Shown: positions 15,304 to 26,198 of the stretch, piece by piece
How positions within the stretch are numbered: position 1 is the stretch's first letter
Layout: every line of letters begins with the position of its first letter
Assembly (NCBI GenBank): GCA_964399165.1
Contig: CAYNPO010000002.1
Location: 124,001 to 188,000 of the forward strand
Origin: UBA6144 sp964399165
GTDB lineage: Bacteria; Bdellovibrionota; Bacteriovoracia; Bacteriovoracales; Bacteriovoracaceae
Direction of reading: 5' to 3'
Length of the DNA: 64,000 nucleotides
Notes under the pieces: model-generated
The model's database searches: none
Seen by the model: only the letters and a program-made list of their open reading frames with translations
What the model was told of the DNA's origin: nothing
Translations under genes and position numbers: made by a program

Positions 15304-16230
15304 GTGTCCGAGCTTTCCAACCGCCTGCACAAAAACCACCGGAAGTTCGCCGCGCAGTTTCGCTCGCAAGGCGTGGAGGCATGGCGTTTGTACGGAGAGG
15401 ACATCCCCGCTTATCCCTACTTGATCGATTTGTACGGGAATAGCGTGGTGTTCTGGGACCGGGGCTCTTCCGAAGACTCCGACTTGGTGGCTGCACACCA
15501 CGCTGAGGCCATGGCGGCCCTGCAAGAATTGTTTGGCCCCCAAGTGGTGGTCATTCTCAAAGAGCGCCGTCGCCAAAAGGGCGACGACCAGTACGAAGTG
15601 CTGGACCCCCGGGCCGAGGAAACGGAGCTGGTGCGCGAGGGCAAACTCACCTTCGAGGTGAACCTGCGCAAGTACCTCGACACGGGCCTCTTCCTCGACC
15701 ACCGTCCCCTGCGTCGAGAGCTTCTCAAGACCTCGGCCGGCAAACGCGTATTGAATCTGTTCTGCTACACTGGCTCGCTCAGCGCCGCCGCCGCCCTCGG
15801 CGGAGCCGCCCACGTGACCTCCGTGGACATGTCCGCCACCTACCTCAAGTGGGCCGAACGCAACATGCGCCACAACGCCGTTGACCCATCCAAGCACGCC
15901 TTCGTCCAGGCCGACGTGGTGGCCGGTCTACGCGGCCCCATCACCGAGAAATTCGACGTGATCCTGTTGGATCCCCCCAGCTTCTCCAACTCCAAGCGCA
16001 TGGACGGCGTGCTCGACGTGCAGGAGGACCACCCCTTCTTGGTCCGCGCCTGCCTCGCCCGGTTGGCACCCGGCGGGCGGCTGTTCTTCTCCACCAACAA
16101 GCGCCGGTTCAAACTCGATCCGGCCCTAGCTTCGCAAGCCAAAGAAATCACACATTGGACGGTGCCGCCGGATTTTGCGGAAAGCGGCGTTCACAAGGCT
16201 TGGGAGTTTCGGAGTTCCGCCGTCGGTTAA
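15304..16230 (+). CDS. Stand-alone RlmK-type 23S rRNA (guanine-N7) methyltransferase
   Basis: The 308-residue protein aligns with the C-terminal half (RlmK) of E. coli RlmKL, which makes m7G2069 in 23S rRNA. Matching segments are ANRLxKN-like SNRLHKNHRK, ERRRQKGDDQYE, YLDTGLFLDHR, the SAM-binding LNLFCYTGS and SVDMSATYLKWAERN, and the catalytic LDPPSFSNSKRM. The RlmL half (THUMP plus m2G2445 methylase) is absent. The start is GTG 15304 with a weak Shine-Dalgarno. The 1177-residue secreted-protein gene follows after 37 bases. Confidence 0.85.
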   Translation: MSELSNRLHKNHRKFAAQFRSQGVEAWRLYGEDIPAYPYLIDLYGNSVVFWDRGSSEDSDLVAAHHAEAMAALQELFGPQVVVILKERRRQKGDDQYEVLDPRAEETELVREGKLTFEVNLRKYLDTGLFLDHRPLRRELLKTSAGKRVLNLFCYTGSLSAAAALGGAAHVTSVDMSATYLKWAERNMRHNAVDPSKHAFVQADVVAGLRGPITEKFDVILLDPPSFSNSKRMDGVLDVQEDHPFLVRACLARLAPGGRLFFSTNKRRFKLDPALASQAKEITHWTVPPDFAESGVHKAWEFRSSAVG

Positions 16231-16267
16231 GCTTAGGAAAACAAGGCTTTTGACCGATAGGCTTCCG

Positions 16268-19200
16268 ATGGTTTCCTGTTCCCCAGCCGTATTGTTTTGC
16301 CTCCTTGCCGCCTTCACGTATGCGGGCGGAGCGGTTGCGCTCGAGAGTTCCAGTGCCCTGCCGGCACTGATCCGACCCAACAGCTTCCAGCAGGTCGGCG
16401 ACATCGGGGGAAGAATGGGGGCCATGCCTACTTTCGACCTCCGCCTAGCTGTTCAAGGCGAGAGGGGGGCGAGGGCTGCGCGAATTGAGGAGATCACGGG
16501 CACCATACGCGGCTTGTTTCTCATTCCCCAGCTCAACGGCCTGCTCTCTCCGTTGCCAATTTGCCAAGCAAGTTTGCGGGAAGAACTCATGTTGCGCGTC
16601 CAGGCGCAAGTTAGCGGTGCTTTGGCCAGAGATGTGGGAGTGCCAGCACAGCAAGCGGCCTACGTCGAAGGCCTTCGCTCAATCATGCGTGATCTCGCCG
16701 GCATCGTTTTCCGCCAAGCGGGCATCAACGACTCCAGACACATCAATGCGTGGGCAGACCACATTCTCCGACCCTTCCAAGAGTGCCTCGCAAGAGGTGG
16801 CAGCAGCAACATTGGCGGAGTCGTGCCATGCGCTGCCCAGCAAGGCATAGATTATCGGACGCTGCTCGCCAACGTGGGACTCGGAATTACACATGAGACA
16901 TGGAGGCAGTTGAATCCCACGGCCGCAGAGGCCCAGCTGAGAGAGTATCGAGAGTGCGTGGCAGCTAACCGCCCGGGCGGTAGCCTGGGATGTTTGTCTG
17001 ACCAGATCGTCCAGGCGATTCCCTACCGCATCCAAGAAGCCGTGCCCGTGGATACGAGCATTCGAGACGCGCAAGCGCGCGCGCGGGATCGACAGCAACG
17101 CCAAGCCGCCGTCTTCGCCCAGCTTTCCCGTCAGGGGGACTTCAGCCGCAGGCCTCGAGAGAGATCGGAATTCCATTCCTGCGTTGGGCGCGACGCCGAG
17201 CGCTTTGGAAACCTCGTGGGTGGATGTTCCAACCGCCTGCTAGGCGCAGTCGCGGAAGCCGTGTCCAGCCAGGCCCTCAGCCGTCCCTTGGAAGGGAATA
17301 TCAGTGGAGAACAGTTGCAGAGCCTCATCAACCAATTCACGGGCCGTGATGGCTCATTTCCTGCCTGTCTCCGGCCAGCCCCTGAGGATCGTTGCAGCTT
17401 GGCTTCATTCGCCGAGAACCGGACGGACCGCTGCCAGCGGCAACTCTTAGCCGACGTGGGAGGACCCGCGGGGGAAAGTCTCTTTAGTTACCAATACAAC
17501 CGCTACATGGCACTCCCGGAAAATCAAACGAGCCGAGGGCAGAGCGACGAGGTGAGAAACCTGGTCTTGGGCCGCGTGAATGCGTCACATGAAACCTGCA
17601 TGCGCCAAGTCCAATCCCAAGACACGTCTTCGGGCGCCATGGGTGCCTTGAACGAGTGCTTCGCCGGGTCCGTTATCCGCCTTATCAGCGAGATAGGATC
17701 CGTCACGTTTGACGACACGATGGCTTCTCTTCTGGGCCCTCGTCCTGAGGGGGACCAATCCCTGTCACGCCTGCGGACTCACTTCCAAGACCGCCTGGAA
17801 AACTGCCTGGAGGGCAGGATCACCCCTGCCACTCTCGCCGGGAGCGCTGACGCCGCAGAAGCCTGCGCGCAAGACGCCAAGGACTTCATGACCCCGCTTG
17901 TGGCAGAGAACATCCTCGACTACAACCTAGCCAAGGCCTTTCCCGACAATCCCGATGATGCCGATATTACCGCCCTGATGCACACAAGGCGCGAAGCCGT
18001 CCGCTCGCGCCTCATGCCATGGCTCCAGACTTGCTTGGCGATCCCAGGAAATTCGTCTGATCAGTGTGCGTCGGATTTTGAACCCCTTGCCCACTTGCTC
18101 ATCGCCCGGAGCGCGGCCGACGGGCAAATGCAGGACTTGCGGATTGGCCGTGCAAGTCTCACAGCTCAGGAGCGCGCGAGCTTGAACGTCCATGACAGGG
18201 CTTACCTAGGGTGCCTCTATCCCGAGGGCAGCCGTTTCCCCGAACAATTCCAGGACGTCGCCACGGAGATAACGGGGGCCCCCCTGAACCCGCCTCCCCT
18301 GCCTCTGCAAGGTTCTCCCGAAGTGGATCTGGGGGCCTGTGATCGCGCTTATGCCCTTGCGATGGGCCGGGACTTGGGCCCTATCGCGATAAACCGCATA
18401 CTCGCCCCGCCCATGGTCACCCCTGCGGAGCGTACTGCGGCCCAGGAACGGGTAGGCGCTCTCGTGGGGGCTTACCACGCTTGCCTTACCCGCGCGGGAG
18501 ACTTCGCTGAAACCGACGCCGTCATGGGTGGAATAGCTGCTTGCGCCCGCACTCTGGCCCTCGATGGCGGGTCATTGGGCTCGGAGCTCATCCGCGAACG
18601 CATGGTGGGAAGCGCCGTGGATGCTAGCCCCGATGCCGTCACTAACCAGGATGCGGAGCGGGCCAGGGATCTGATGTCCGTGCTCCTTCCCTGCATCGGC
18701 ACGGGCATCAATCCCGGCGCGGGTGGGGAAGAGCCTCCGGCAAACTTCAGTATTTTGAGTTTGGCGGGTGAAGTGGCAGGCGACTATATCCATTATGACC
18801 CCATTGCGGCCCGCGCCCGCTTGGAGTCAGTGGGTGCGGATTACCTCCATACATTGGGAGACCGAGCCGCTCCCGCCACCTGCAACCTGGCGCGCTTGCG
18901 CGAACTTGTCCCGGGTTTCGCCATCGTTTGCGCAGCCCAACCCCGCCTCCTCCCTGCTGCCGCCTTGCCCGACTTGAATCCCCAGGGCACTGCTGCCTGC
19001 TTCGCCACCCGTTCATTGGTGACGGGGCAGGGCATGGCCGAGCAGCTTTTGCGGGGGGTGGTCCGTGGCCAGGCCCTTCGCGCAGGCGGTGGCATGCCGC
19101 AGAGCGACTGCCCCGCTCTCCAAATGCCGTCCGGTGGCGGTGATGAAGCGCTTTCTCAGGTGCTCGGAAATGTGGTCCGGCACGAAAACATGGAGCGTGT

Positions 19201-19801
19201 CCTGCGGGCGGACGAGAACCTCGCCCAAACCTTAGACCGCGACATCGTACAACCCATCATGTGCATGCGCCGTCCTGTCAGCGAAGTACGGCCCGCCCTT
19301 AACGCGGTGATCGGCCGCACAGTCGGCTTGCTGGTAGAGGACGAGGGTCTCCCGGCCACACCTGACCGACCAGCTGAAGCAGGCTTCGGGGAGCAAATCA
19401 TTAACCACCTCATTGCCCAAGCCGTGGATGGCAAAATCAATGAATTGAACCCGGTTTTCCGCGGTTTAGCTCGCACTCTCCTAGGCAGACGGTTGGATTG
19501 GCAAGGAGGCGGGTGCAGCCAGACAGGTCCTGGCAAAGCCGCCACTCGTCGCTTGGCCACTGAACTCGTCCGCCCGCTGATACTTCAGCAAGCGGGGCAT
19601 CCCGATGGCGCCTCCCTCCAGTGCACCGACATTGAGCGCTCTATGCGCGAAGCCGAATGCATGGTCATGCGGGCTATTCGTTGCTGTGATATGGAGAAGC
19701 GCCGCCCAGGCTCATGCTCCGGGCGGGACTCCCTCGCCGGAGAACGCCGCCGCCTCCGGCTGCCGGCCCTTCCCGAAGGGGAATACTGCCGGCTCAGGTG
19801 A
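16268..19801 (+). CDS. Large secreted protein with repeated cysteine pairs
   Basis: From ATG 16268 the product is 1177 residues with an N-terminal signal peptide (MVSCSPAVLFCLLAAFTYAG). The rest is predicted mostly helical. It carries roughly ten modules with a pair of cysteines 9-25 residues apart, for example 173/188, 230/242, 305/320 and 367/376. Each pair is followed by an amphipathic segment, and a common form is x-C-(L/V)-x(9-20)-C/(A)-C. I recognise no enzyme domain. The regular pairs suggest a rod or solenoid stiffened by disulfides in the periplasm or at the cell surface. It ends at a strong terminator. Confidence 0.7.
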   Translation: MVSCSPAVLFCLLAAFTYAGGAVALESSSALPALIRPNSFQQVGDIGGRMGAMPTFDLRLAVQGERGARAARIEEITGTIRGLFLIPQLNGLLSPLPICQASLREELMLRVQAQVSGALARDVGVPAQQAAYVEGLRSIMRDLAGIVFRQAGINDSRHINAWADHILRPFQECLARGGSSNIGGVVPCAAQQGIDYRTLLANVGLGITHETWRQLNPTAAEAQLREYRECVAANRPGGSLGCLSDQIVQAIPYRIQEAVPVDTSIRDAQARARDRQQRQAAVFAQLSRQGDFSRRPRERSEFHSCVGRDAERFGNLVGGCSNRLLGAVAEAVSSQALSRPLEGNISGEQLQSLINQFTGRDGSFPACLRPAPEDRCSLASFAENRTDRCQRQLLADVGGPAGESLFSYQYNRYMALPENQTSRGQSDEVRNLVLGRVNASHETCMRQVQSQDTSSGAMGALNECFAGSVIRLISEIGSVTFDDTMASLLGPRPEGDQSLSRLRTHFQDRLENCLEGRITPATLAGSADAAEACAQDAKDFMTPLVAENILDYNLAKAFPDNPDDADITALMHTRREAVRSRLMPWLQTCLAIPGNSSDQCASDFEPLAHLLIARSAADGQMQDLRIGRASLTAQERASLNVHDRAYLGCLYPEGSRFPEQFQDVATEITGAPLNPPPLPLQGSPEVDLGACDRAYALAMGRDLGPIAINRILAPPMVTPAERTAAQERVGALVGAYHACLTRAGDFAETDAVMGGIAACARTLALDGGSLGSELIRERMVGSAVDASPDAVTNQDAERARDLMSVLLPCIGTGINPGAGGEEPPANFSILSLAGEVAGDYIHYDPIAARARLESVGADYLHTLGDRAAPATCNLARLRELVPGFAIVCAAQPRLLPAAALPDLNPQGTAACFATRSLVTGQGMAEQLLRGVVRGQALRAGGGMPQSDCPALQMPSGGGDEALSQVLGNVVRHENMERVLRADENLAQTLDRDIVQPIMCMRRPVSEVRPALNAVIGRTVGLLVEDEGLPATPDRPAEAGFGEQIINHLIAQAVDGKINELNPVFRGLARTLLGRRLDWQGGGCSQTGPGKAATRRLATELVRPLILQQAGHPDGASLQCTDIERSMREAECMVMRAIRCCDMEKRRPGSCSGRDSLAGERRRLRLPALPEGEYCRLR

Positions 19802-19807
19802 ATAAAA

Positions 19808-19829
19808 AAGGGCCCCTTGCGGGGCCCTT
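19808..19829. terminator. Bidirectional rho-independent terminator
   Basis: AAGGGCCCC and GGGGCCCTT form a 9-bp stem with a TTGC loop. There is an A-run to the left and a T-rich run to the right. It is shared by the large secreted-protein gene and rpsA. Confidence 0.9.
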
Positions 19830-19854
19830 CTCTTTCAACTGATGTCTCTCGCTC

Positions 19855-21591
<1,737 letters not shown>

Positions 21592-21642
21592 AATTTTGCC
21601 CTCCTTTACTGACATTAGACCTTCTACTGAAGGTGAGGGATG

Positions 21643-21671
21643 TTTATAGCGGCGGGGGGGATTTAAGTCAA
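21643..21671 (-). promoter_or_regulatory. Sigma-70 promoter of rpsA
   Basis: TTGACT and TATAAA (each 5 of 6) are exactly 17 bases apart on the minus strand. Transcription starts near 21636, giving a leader of about 45 bases with a strong Shine-Dalgarno. It lies immediately after the stop of the glycosyltransferase gene and makes rpsA independently transcribed. Confidence 0.85.
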
Positions 21672-21677
21672 AAAAAT

Positions 21678-22847
21678 TCAGGTCTTGGCGGTGAAAGGCG
21701 ACGGGCGTTTGAGGGAAAAACGCAAACGTTGCAGCACCAGGCGCTCATACAGGCCGAGGAGCCCCCGGGCATACTCGTCGAAATGGTGGATCTCCAGGAG
21801 CCTTCCATGCCCCTTCTCCAGGTTGGTCTTGTACTGGTCCAGCTCCTTGAGCATCTGTAACGCCTTGGATTTCATCTCATGGACATCCCCGGTGTGGTAG
21901 GTCAGTCCATAGGCACTGCCTTGCAGCAACTGGGAACGGGCGGCGGTCCGTGGCAGCAGCACGGGGATCTGCTGCAGCAGCGCCTGCAACTCGTAATCGT
22001 CAAACGGGTGGGGCCCGCCGAGGGCGATGAAGAGCTGTTGCCCGGCAAGTCCGCCCCCCTGGCCCCACGGCGTGACCCCAAAGGCCACTTGGTGCTCCAG
22101 CCCCCGCTCCAGCACCATGTGCTTGAGGGCGCCGTAGAGCGGATGCTCGTACCAGGAGACATCGGTGAGCAGTTCCAGCACCAAGGGCCCGGCCTCTTGG
22201 GCCAGGGCGGGCAGTGCGCGCAAGAGTGGCGAGACCCGCTCCGCGTCCCCCTCGTCGGAGGGCACGAAGGTGCAGACACGCCAGCCTGACCGGGTCTCAC
22301 GCGGGTGGCGCGGGAGCCGTGGCAGCTCAACCCCCGCCCCCAGCACCGAGAACTTGCGCGAGGTAAGCGGCAGGGTCTCGGCGGCTTCCTCGGAGAGCGC
22401 GGGGGAGAAGCTCACAACGTGGTCCACGCGGGTCACGAAATAGTCATGCCAGAAGGGTGAGTAGAGTGGTGCCAAGCGCTCGTTGCAGGTGTAGACCAAG
22501 GGCACCCGGGTGTCGCGCTTGAGCGCGAGCCCCAGAGGCAGCAGGGGCATGTAGTTGTAACAGTGGACGAGGTCCACGCGCTCCTTGCGCACAAGTTGCC
22601 GGGCGTGCTGATGGAGGCGCCCAAAGCGCGCCCAGCGCGAGGGCCCTTCCAGGGCGAAGCGGGCCAGGTCCAGCCGCTCGGCGCGCTTGTCCAGCACGCT
22701 GCCCGGACGGCAGGCCACCAAGGCGTTGCCGCCCATGTGGCGGAACATCTCGGCGTCGGCCAACACCCGGCGGACCAGGGGGCCGCCCCCTTCCTCGGTG
22801 CAGACGTAGAGGATGTTGAGGTCAGCCAGGCGCAGCCTTTCGCGCAT
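21678..22847 (-). CDS. GT-B (GT4-like) glycosyltransferase
   Basis: The 389-residue protein has the layout of a GT-B glycosyltransferase. The N-terminal Rossmann part starts ILYVCTEEGGGPLVRR, with VDLVHCYNYMPLLPLGLAL in the first half. A C-terminal nucleotide-sugar domain contains FDDYELQALLQQIPVLLP, the position where GT4 enzymes have E-x7-E. The sugar and acceptor are unknown. It follows the DUF3108 gene after 4 bases and closes the lipid A/envelope gene run, so a role in lipopolysaccharide core assembly is a reasonable inference. Confidence 0.7.
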   Translation of the reverse strand: MRERLRLADLNILYVCTEEGGGPLVRRVLADAEMFRHMGGNALVACRPGSVLDKRAERLDLARFALEGPSRWARFGRLHQHARQLVRKERVDLVHCYNYMPLLPLGLALKRDTRVPLVYTCNERLAPLYSPFWHDYFVTRVDHVVSFSPALSEEAAETLPLTSRKFSVLGAGVELPRLPRHPRETRSGWRVCTFVPSDEGDAERVSPLLRALPALAQEAGPLVLELLTDVSWYEHPLYGALKHMVLERGLEHQVAFGVTPWGQGGGLAGQQLFIALGGPHPFDDYELQALLQQIPVLLPRTAARSQLLQGSAYGLTYHTGDVHEMKSKALQMLKELDQYKTNLEKGHGRLLEIHHFDEYARGLLGLYERLVLQRLRFSLKRPSPFTAKT

Positions 22848-22851
22848 GCGC

Positions 22852-23979
22852 CTACTCCCCTTCCGCGAGCTCGGCGCTCACCGACCCGATTTTGATCTTC
22901 GCTTGGGCGCGCAGTAGCTCCCGGCCAGGTGTCTCCGCCAGCCAGAACGTCATGTCGCCGCTCTTGAGCGTGCGGCCGGTGTACTGGGTGTGGGCGGACA
23001 CGCGCAGGGCGGACCTCTCACCGCGATTGGTCTTGATGCGCTCGCGCGCCTCGGCCTTGAGTTCCATCACCACCACCTTCCCCTTGTTCACGATGGGGAT
23101 GACGTAGGCGTCGCCGGGAGAGAGCTGCAGGCCACGGATGATGTGGATCACGCTGAGGCTGTCGGTGCTATAGCGGGGTATCCAGCCCTTCCATGTTTTT
23201 TCCTTGGTCTTGCCGTCGCGCACACGCTTCTGGAAAGCCTTGGTCTTGAGGCTGGCGCGGTCGAAGAGCTGGATCTCGTCCACGTCCTGCTTGCTCTCGC
23301 GCTGGACCAAGTTGGAGCGCAGGCTCAGGAACCCTTCCTTGGCAACGAAAGCGTCGATATGGTCGTCGAGTTCGTAGACCGCGCTGTAGAAGGGAGCGGT
23401 TTTGAAGCGCGCCTGGAAGTGATGGACCTGCTGCCCACCCATGCTCTTGATGCCGCGGTAAGCGAGCATGACCTTCCCTACCGTCATGCCCAGGTAGTCC
23501 ACGTCGAGGAACAAGGTCTCGTTGGGGGTGAAGACGGGGCGGAATTTCTCCCAAGAGCGGCGGGCCTTCTGGTCCAGGGCCTTGAGGTCTTCGGGATAAC
23601 CTTCGGGGTATTCCTTGGCGACCGGGCGTGGGGGGGAGGTCAGTTTGGCGGCGGGAGCGGGCTTCACCGCCACTGGCGGGGTGGGGACGGTGGGTGCTGG
23701 CCGGGGCGCCTTCCCCGGCACGGTGACCACGGGTTTGGTGGGGACGGGACGAGGGGCCGCGGAAGGAGGGGCCTTAGGAGGAGTTTCCGGGGTTTCATCC
23801 AGGGAGAAGCGTTTCAGCTCATCACCCTTTGCTCCCGCCTCACGCAATTTCCGGTCGTCGCGGGGGCGCTCGTCCTTGGCCCAGTCACGGAGCTCGGACT
23901 GGTTCCAGGCGCAGGAACCCAAGAGACAAAGAAGGATGGCGGGCGCCCAACGGCGCGAGAGAGGCGGAATAGGCTTCAC
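22852..23979 (-). CDS. DUF3108 domain lipoprotein
   Basis: The 375-residue product has a signal with lipobox (LLGSC), a Pro-rich low-complexity linker (about residues 65-120) and a C-terminal DUF3108 domain. That domain includes LDVDYLGMTVGKVML and the H-F-x-A-R-F-K-T-A strand. DUF3108 proteins are periplasmic and of unknown function. The start is GTG 23979 with a weak Shine-Dalgarno. It lies between lpxK and the glycosyltransferase gene, suggesting envelope-lipid work. Confidence 0.8.
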   Translation of the reverse strand: MKPIPPLSRRWAPAILLCLLGSCAWNQSELRDWAKDERPRDDRKLREAGAKGDELKRFSLDETPETPPKAPPSAAPRPVPTKPVVTVPGKAPRPAPTVPTPPVAVKPAPAAKLTSPPRPVAKEYPEGYPEDLKALDQKARRSWEKFRPVFTPNETLFLDVDYLGMTVGKVMLAYRGIKSMGGQQVHHFQARFKTAPFYSAVYELDDHIDAFVAKEGFLSLRSNLVQRESKQDVDEIQLFDRASLKTKAFQKRVRDGKTKEKTWKGWIPRYSTDSLSVIHIIRGLQLSPGDAYVIPIVNKGKVVVMELKAEARERIKTNRGERSALRVSAHTQYTGRTLKSGDMTFWLAETPGRELLRAQAKIKIGSVSAELAEGE

Positions 23980-23997
23980 CCTATTGATTGTAGGGGA

Positions 23998-25074
23998 TCA
24001 ACGGGGGGCCGCAAGGTGGAGGACCTTGCCAATGGCCTCTTTCAGGCCGTCTTCCCCGCTCAGGAACTCGGTTTGGACTTTCAGGAAGAGCAGCCTGGGA
24101 TCCTGGGACACCCGCCGCAGCTTCACCATGTCCTTCTCAGAGCACACCACCATGGCCCCATGGCGGGTGGCCCGCAAAAGTATGTCGTTCACGTCCAAGT
24201 GGGTGAAGTAGTAGTGGTCTGGGAAGCTCATGCGTTCCACCAACCGCGCCCCGTATCCCTCGAGCGTGCGGTAAAATGAGGAGGGAGAGGCGATGGCAGT
24301 GAGTGCCACCACGTCCCTACCCCGTAGCTCCTCGGCCCGGGCCTGGAAGGTGTCGAACCCGTCAAAAAGGCCAATGGGCCGGTAGGCCACCTCGCCCATC
24401 ACCGGGTGGTGGTGGTAATGCCTCTCCAACACCCCCTTGAGCGCGTCCTTCTGGGCCTGGTTCGCCAAGTCGGCCCGGCTGAAGACGACGGCGTCGGCGT
24501 CCTTGAGGGCGGACAGGCCCTCCCTCAGGTAGCCGCGGGGTGCGGTCTTGTAGCGGGATAGCGGCATGGTGGCGTCGAAAAGGACGATGTTGAAGGCGCG
24601 GTTGATCTGCAAGTGTTGGAAGCCATCATCCAGCAACACGACGTCCGGCTGCACCTCCGGAAAATAGCGCTCCAGATTGCGGCCCCTTTCCTTCCCCACG
24701 ATCACGGCGCCTTTTTTCATCTTCCCCGCGATCATGAGCGGCTCGTCGCCGTAGTCATGGGGGTTGAGCCTGAAACGCTGGCCCGACTTGAGCACTCCGG
24801 CCCCGTGCTCCAAGGCCCCGCGGTAACCGCGTGTGAGGACCACCGGTGTTAGCCCGCGGGAAGCCAGATGGTCGGCGAGCCAGAGGATCATCGGCGTTTT
24901 GCCGGTGCCTCCGAAGGTGAGATTGCCCACGGAAATGACCGGCACGCGGAAGTTGGCCCGCCTGAAGAATCCATATTCATAGCCGGAGCGGCGGAGTCGG
25001 TGGACGCCCTCCCACGCCCAAGAAAGGGGCGCCAGGGCGAGGTCTCGGGCGGCGTGTAACGGTTGCAAGTTCAT
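23998..25074 (-). CDS. lpxK: Tetraacyldisaccharide 4'-kinase
   Basis: From ATG 25074, which overlaps the lpxB stop by 4 bases, the product is 358 residues, the normal LpxK length. LpxK phosphorylates the 4' position of the lipid A disaccharide precursor at the inner membrane. Visible features are VPVISVGNLTFGGTGKTPM (P-loop), LTRGYRG, GDEPLMIA and LLDDGFQH. It lies directly after lpxB in the envelope gene run. Confidence 0.95.
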   Translation of the reverse strand: MNLQPLHAARDLALAPLSWAWEGVHRLRRSGYEYGFFRRANFRVPVISVGNLTFGGTGKTPMILWLADHLASRGLTPVVLTRGYRGALEHGAGVLKSGQRFRLNPHDYGDEPLMIAGKMKKGAVIVGKERGRNLERYFPEVQPDVVLLDDGFQHLQINRAFNIVLFDATMPLSRYKTAPRGYLREGLSALKDADAVVFSRADLANQAQKDALKGVLERHYHHHPVMGEVAYRPIGLFDGFDTFQARAEELRGRDVVALTAIASPSSFYRTLEGYGARLVERMSFPDHYYFTHLDVNDILLRATRHGAMVVCSEKDMVKLRRVSQDPRLLFLKVQTEFLSGEDGLKEAIGKVLHLAAPR

Positions 25075-26198
25075 CCCATCTCCCGGGCCATCATGGCCCC
25101 CACGTCCTGCTCTCCGGCGCGCATCAGGGACGGCAGGGAAGCCAACCTCGCGCGCACGGTCTCCCAAGCGCGCGGGTCCTTCAGCCATTTTAGCACGTGG
25201 AGGCGGATCAGCGGAGATTGAGCCTCTTGCTGGAGGAGTTCGGGGAAGACCCGCTCCACTCCCAATACCAGATTTGGCAGGGAGACTGCCTTATCATAGC
25301 CCACTAACCTGCGGACCACGAACTCGTTCAACAAACTGGACTGGTAGGCCACCACGGTGGGCACGCCCAGCAGCGCGGTTCCCAGAGTAACGGTTCCGCT
25401 GGCCGCAATCGCAAGGTCGGTCCCCAGGAGCGCTTCCGGAAGGGCCTCGGGCAGCACTTCCCCGTCCACCTCTCCTAAGGCGCAGGCGTAGTACTTGTCG
25501 TCAACCGTGGGCACCCGGGCAAGGGTGAGCCGCATGTCCGGGAGGGAGGCCCGCAGCTCACGGGCGGTTTTCAGAAAGAGGGGCAGTAGCGGCGCGACTT
25601 CCGAGCGGCGGCTCCCTGGCAGGAGCATGACCCGCGGGGCACGGGTGAGCCGCTCCTCCCAGCGCCGATCCGGCAGGCGCGAAAGTTGTCCCGCGTAGGC
25701 GTGCATCAGCGGGTGTGGCACCGGCACGGTTTGGCGGACGCCGCGGTTTTTGAACCACTCCTCCTCAAAGGGCAGGATGGTGAAAAGGCGATGTGTGACC
25801 TTGGCCAGGGTGCGCGCTCGCCACGGGCGCCATCCCCATGCCTGGGGGGCGACGTAGTACCACACTCGCACGCCCTGGCCATGCAGGCGCTGGGCCAGGC
25901 GCAGGTTGAAGTCCTGGAAGTCCACCAGTACGGCGTCCCGGGTACCACGCTTCAGGGCCTCGGACTCGAGTTTCTCCAGGGCCGACCGGTAGAAGGGAAT
26001 CTTGGCGAAGACCTCGCTGAAGCCCATGCTGGAGAAGTCTCGGAGGTGGAAGAGGTTTTCCATCCCCAAGTCGCGCAAGCGATCCCCCCCCACCCCCCAG
26101 AACCTGAGCTCGGGCCGCAGGGAGGCAAGCCGTGGAATGAAGCCCAGGGCGTGTTCCTCGCCGGATGTCTCACCGGCGACGACCAACACCTCAGCCAT
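25071..26198 (-). CDS. lpxB: Lipid-A-disaccharide synthase
   Basis: From ATG 26198 the product is 375 residues. It joins UDP-diacylglucosamine and lipid X to form the lipid A disaccharide. Typical segments are VVAGETSGEEHA at the start, FWGVGGDRL, MGFSEV, the VLVDFQDFNLRLA stretch, YYVAPQAWGWRPWR and LLPGSRRSEV. The start overlaps the end of the upstream dehydrogenase gene by 8 bases, and the stop overlaps lpxK. Confidence 0.95.
   Translation of the reverse strand: MAEVLVVAGETSGEEHALGFIPRLASLRPELRFWGVGGDRLRDLGMENLFHLRDFSSMGFSEVFAKIPFYRSALEKLESEALKRGTRDAVLVDFQDFNLRLAQRLHGQGVRVWYYVAPQAWGWRPWRARTLAKVTHRLFTILPFEEEWFKNRGVRQTVPVPHPLMHAYAGQLSRLPDRRWEERLTRAPRVMLLPGSRRSEVAPLLPLFLKTARELRASLPDMRLTLARVPTVDDKYYACALGEVDGEVLPEALPEALLGTDLAIAASGTVTLGTALLGVPTVVAYQSSLLNEFVVRRLVGYDKAVSLPNLVLGVERVFPELLQQEAQSPLIRLHVLKWLKDPRAWETVRARLASLPSLMRAGEQDVGAMMAREMG

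Noticed and set aside
16250..16260. ACCGATAG before the 1177-residue gene as a FliA -10 element
   Set aside because: The octamer 11 bases upstream (TAGGAAAA) matches the sigma-28 -35 consensus at only two positions.
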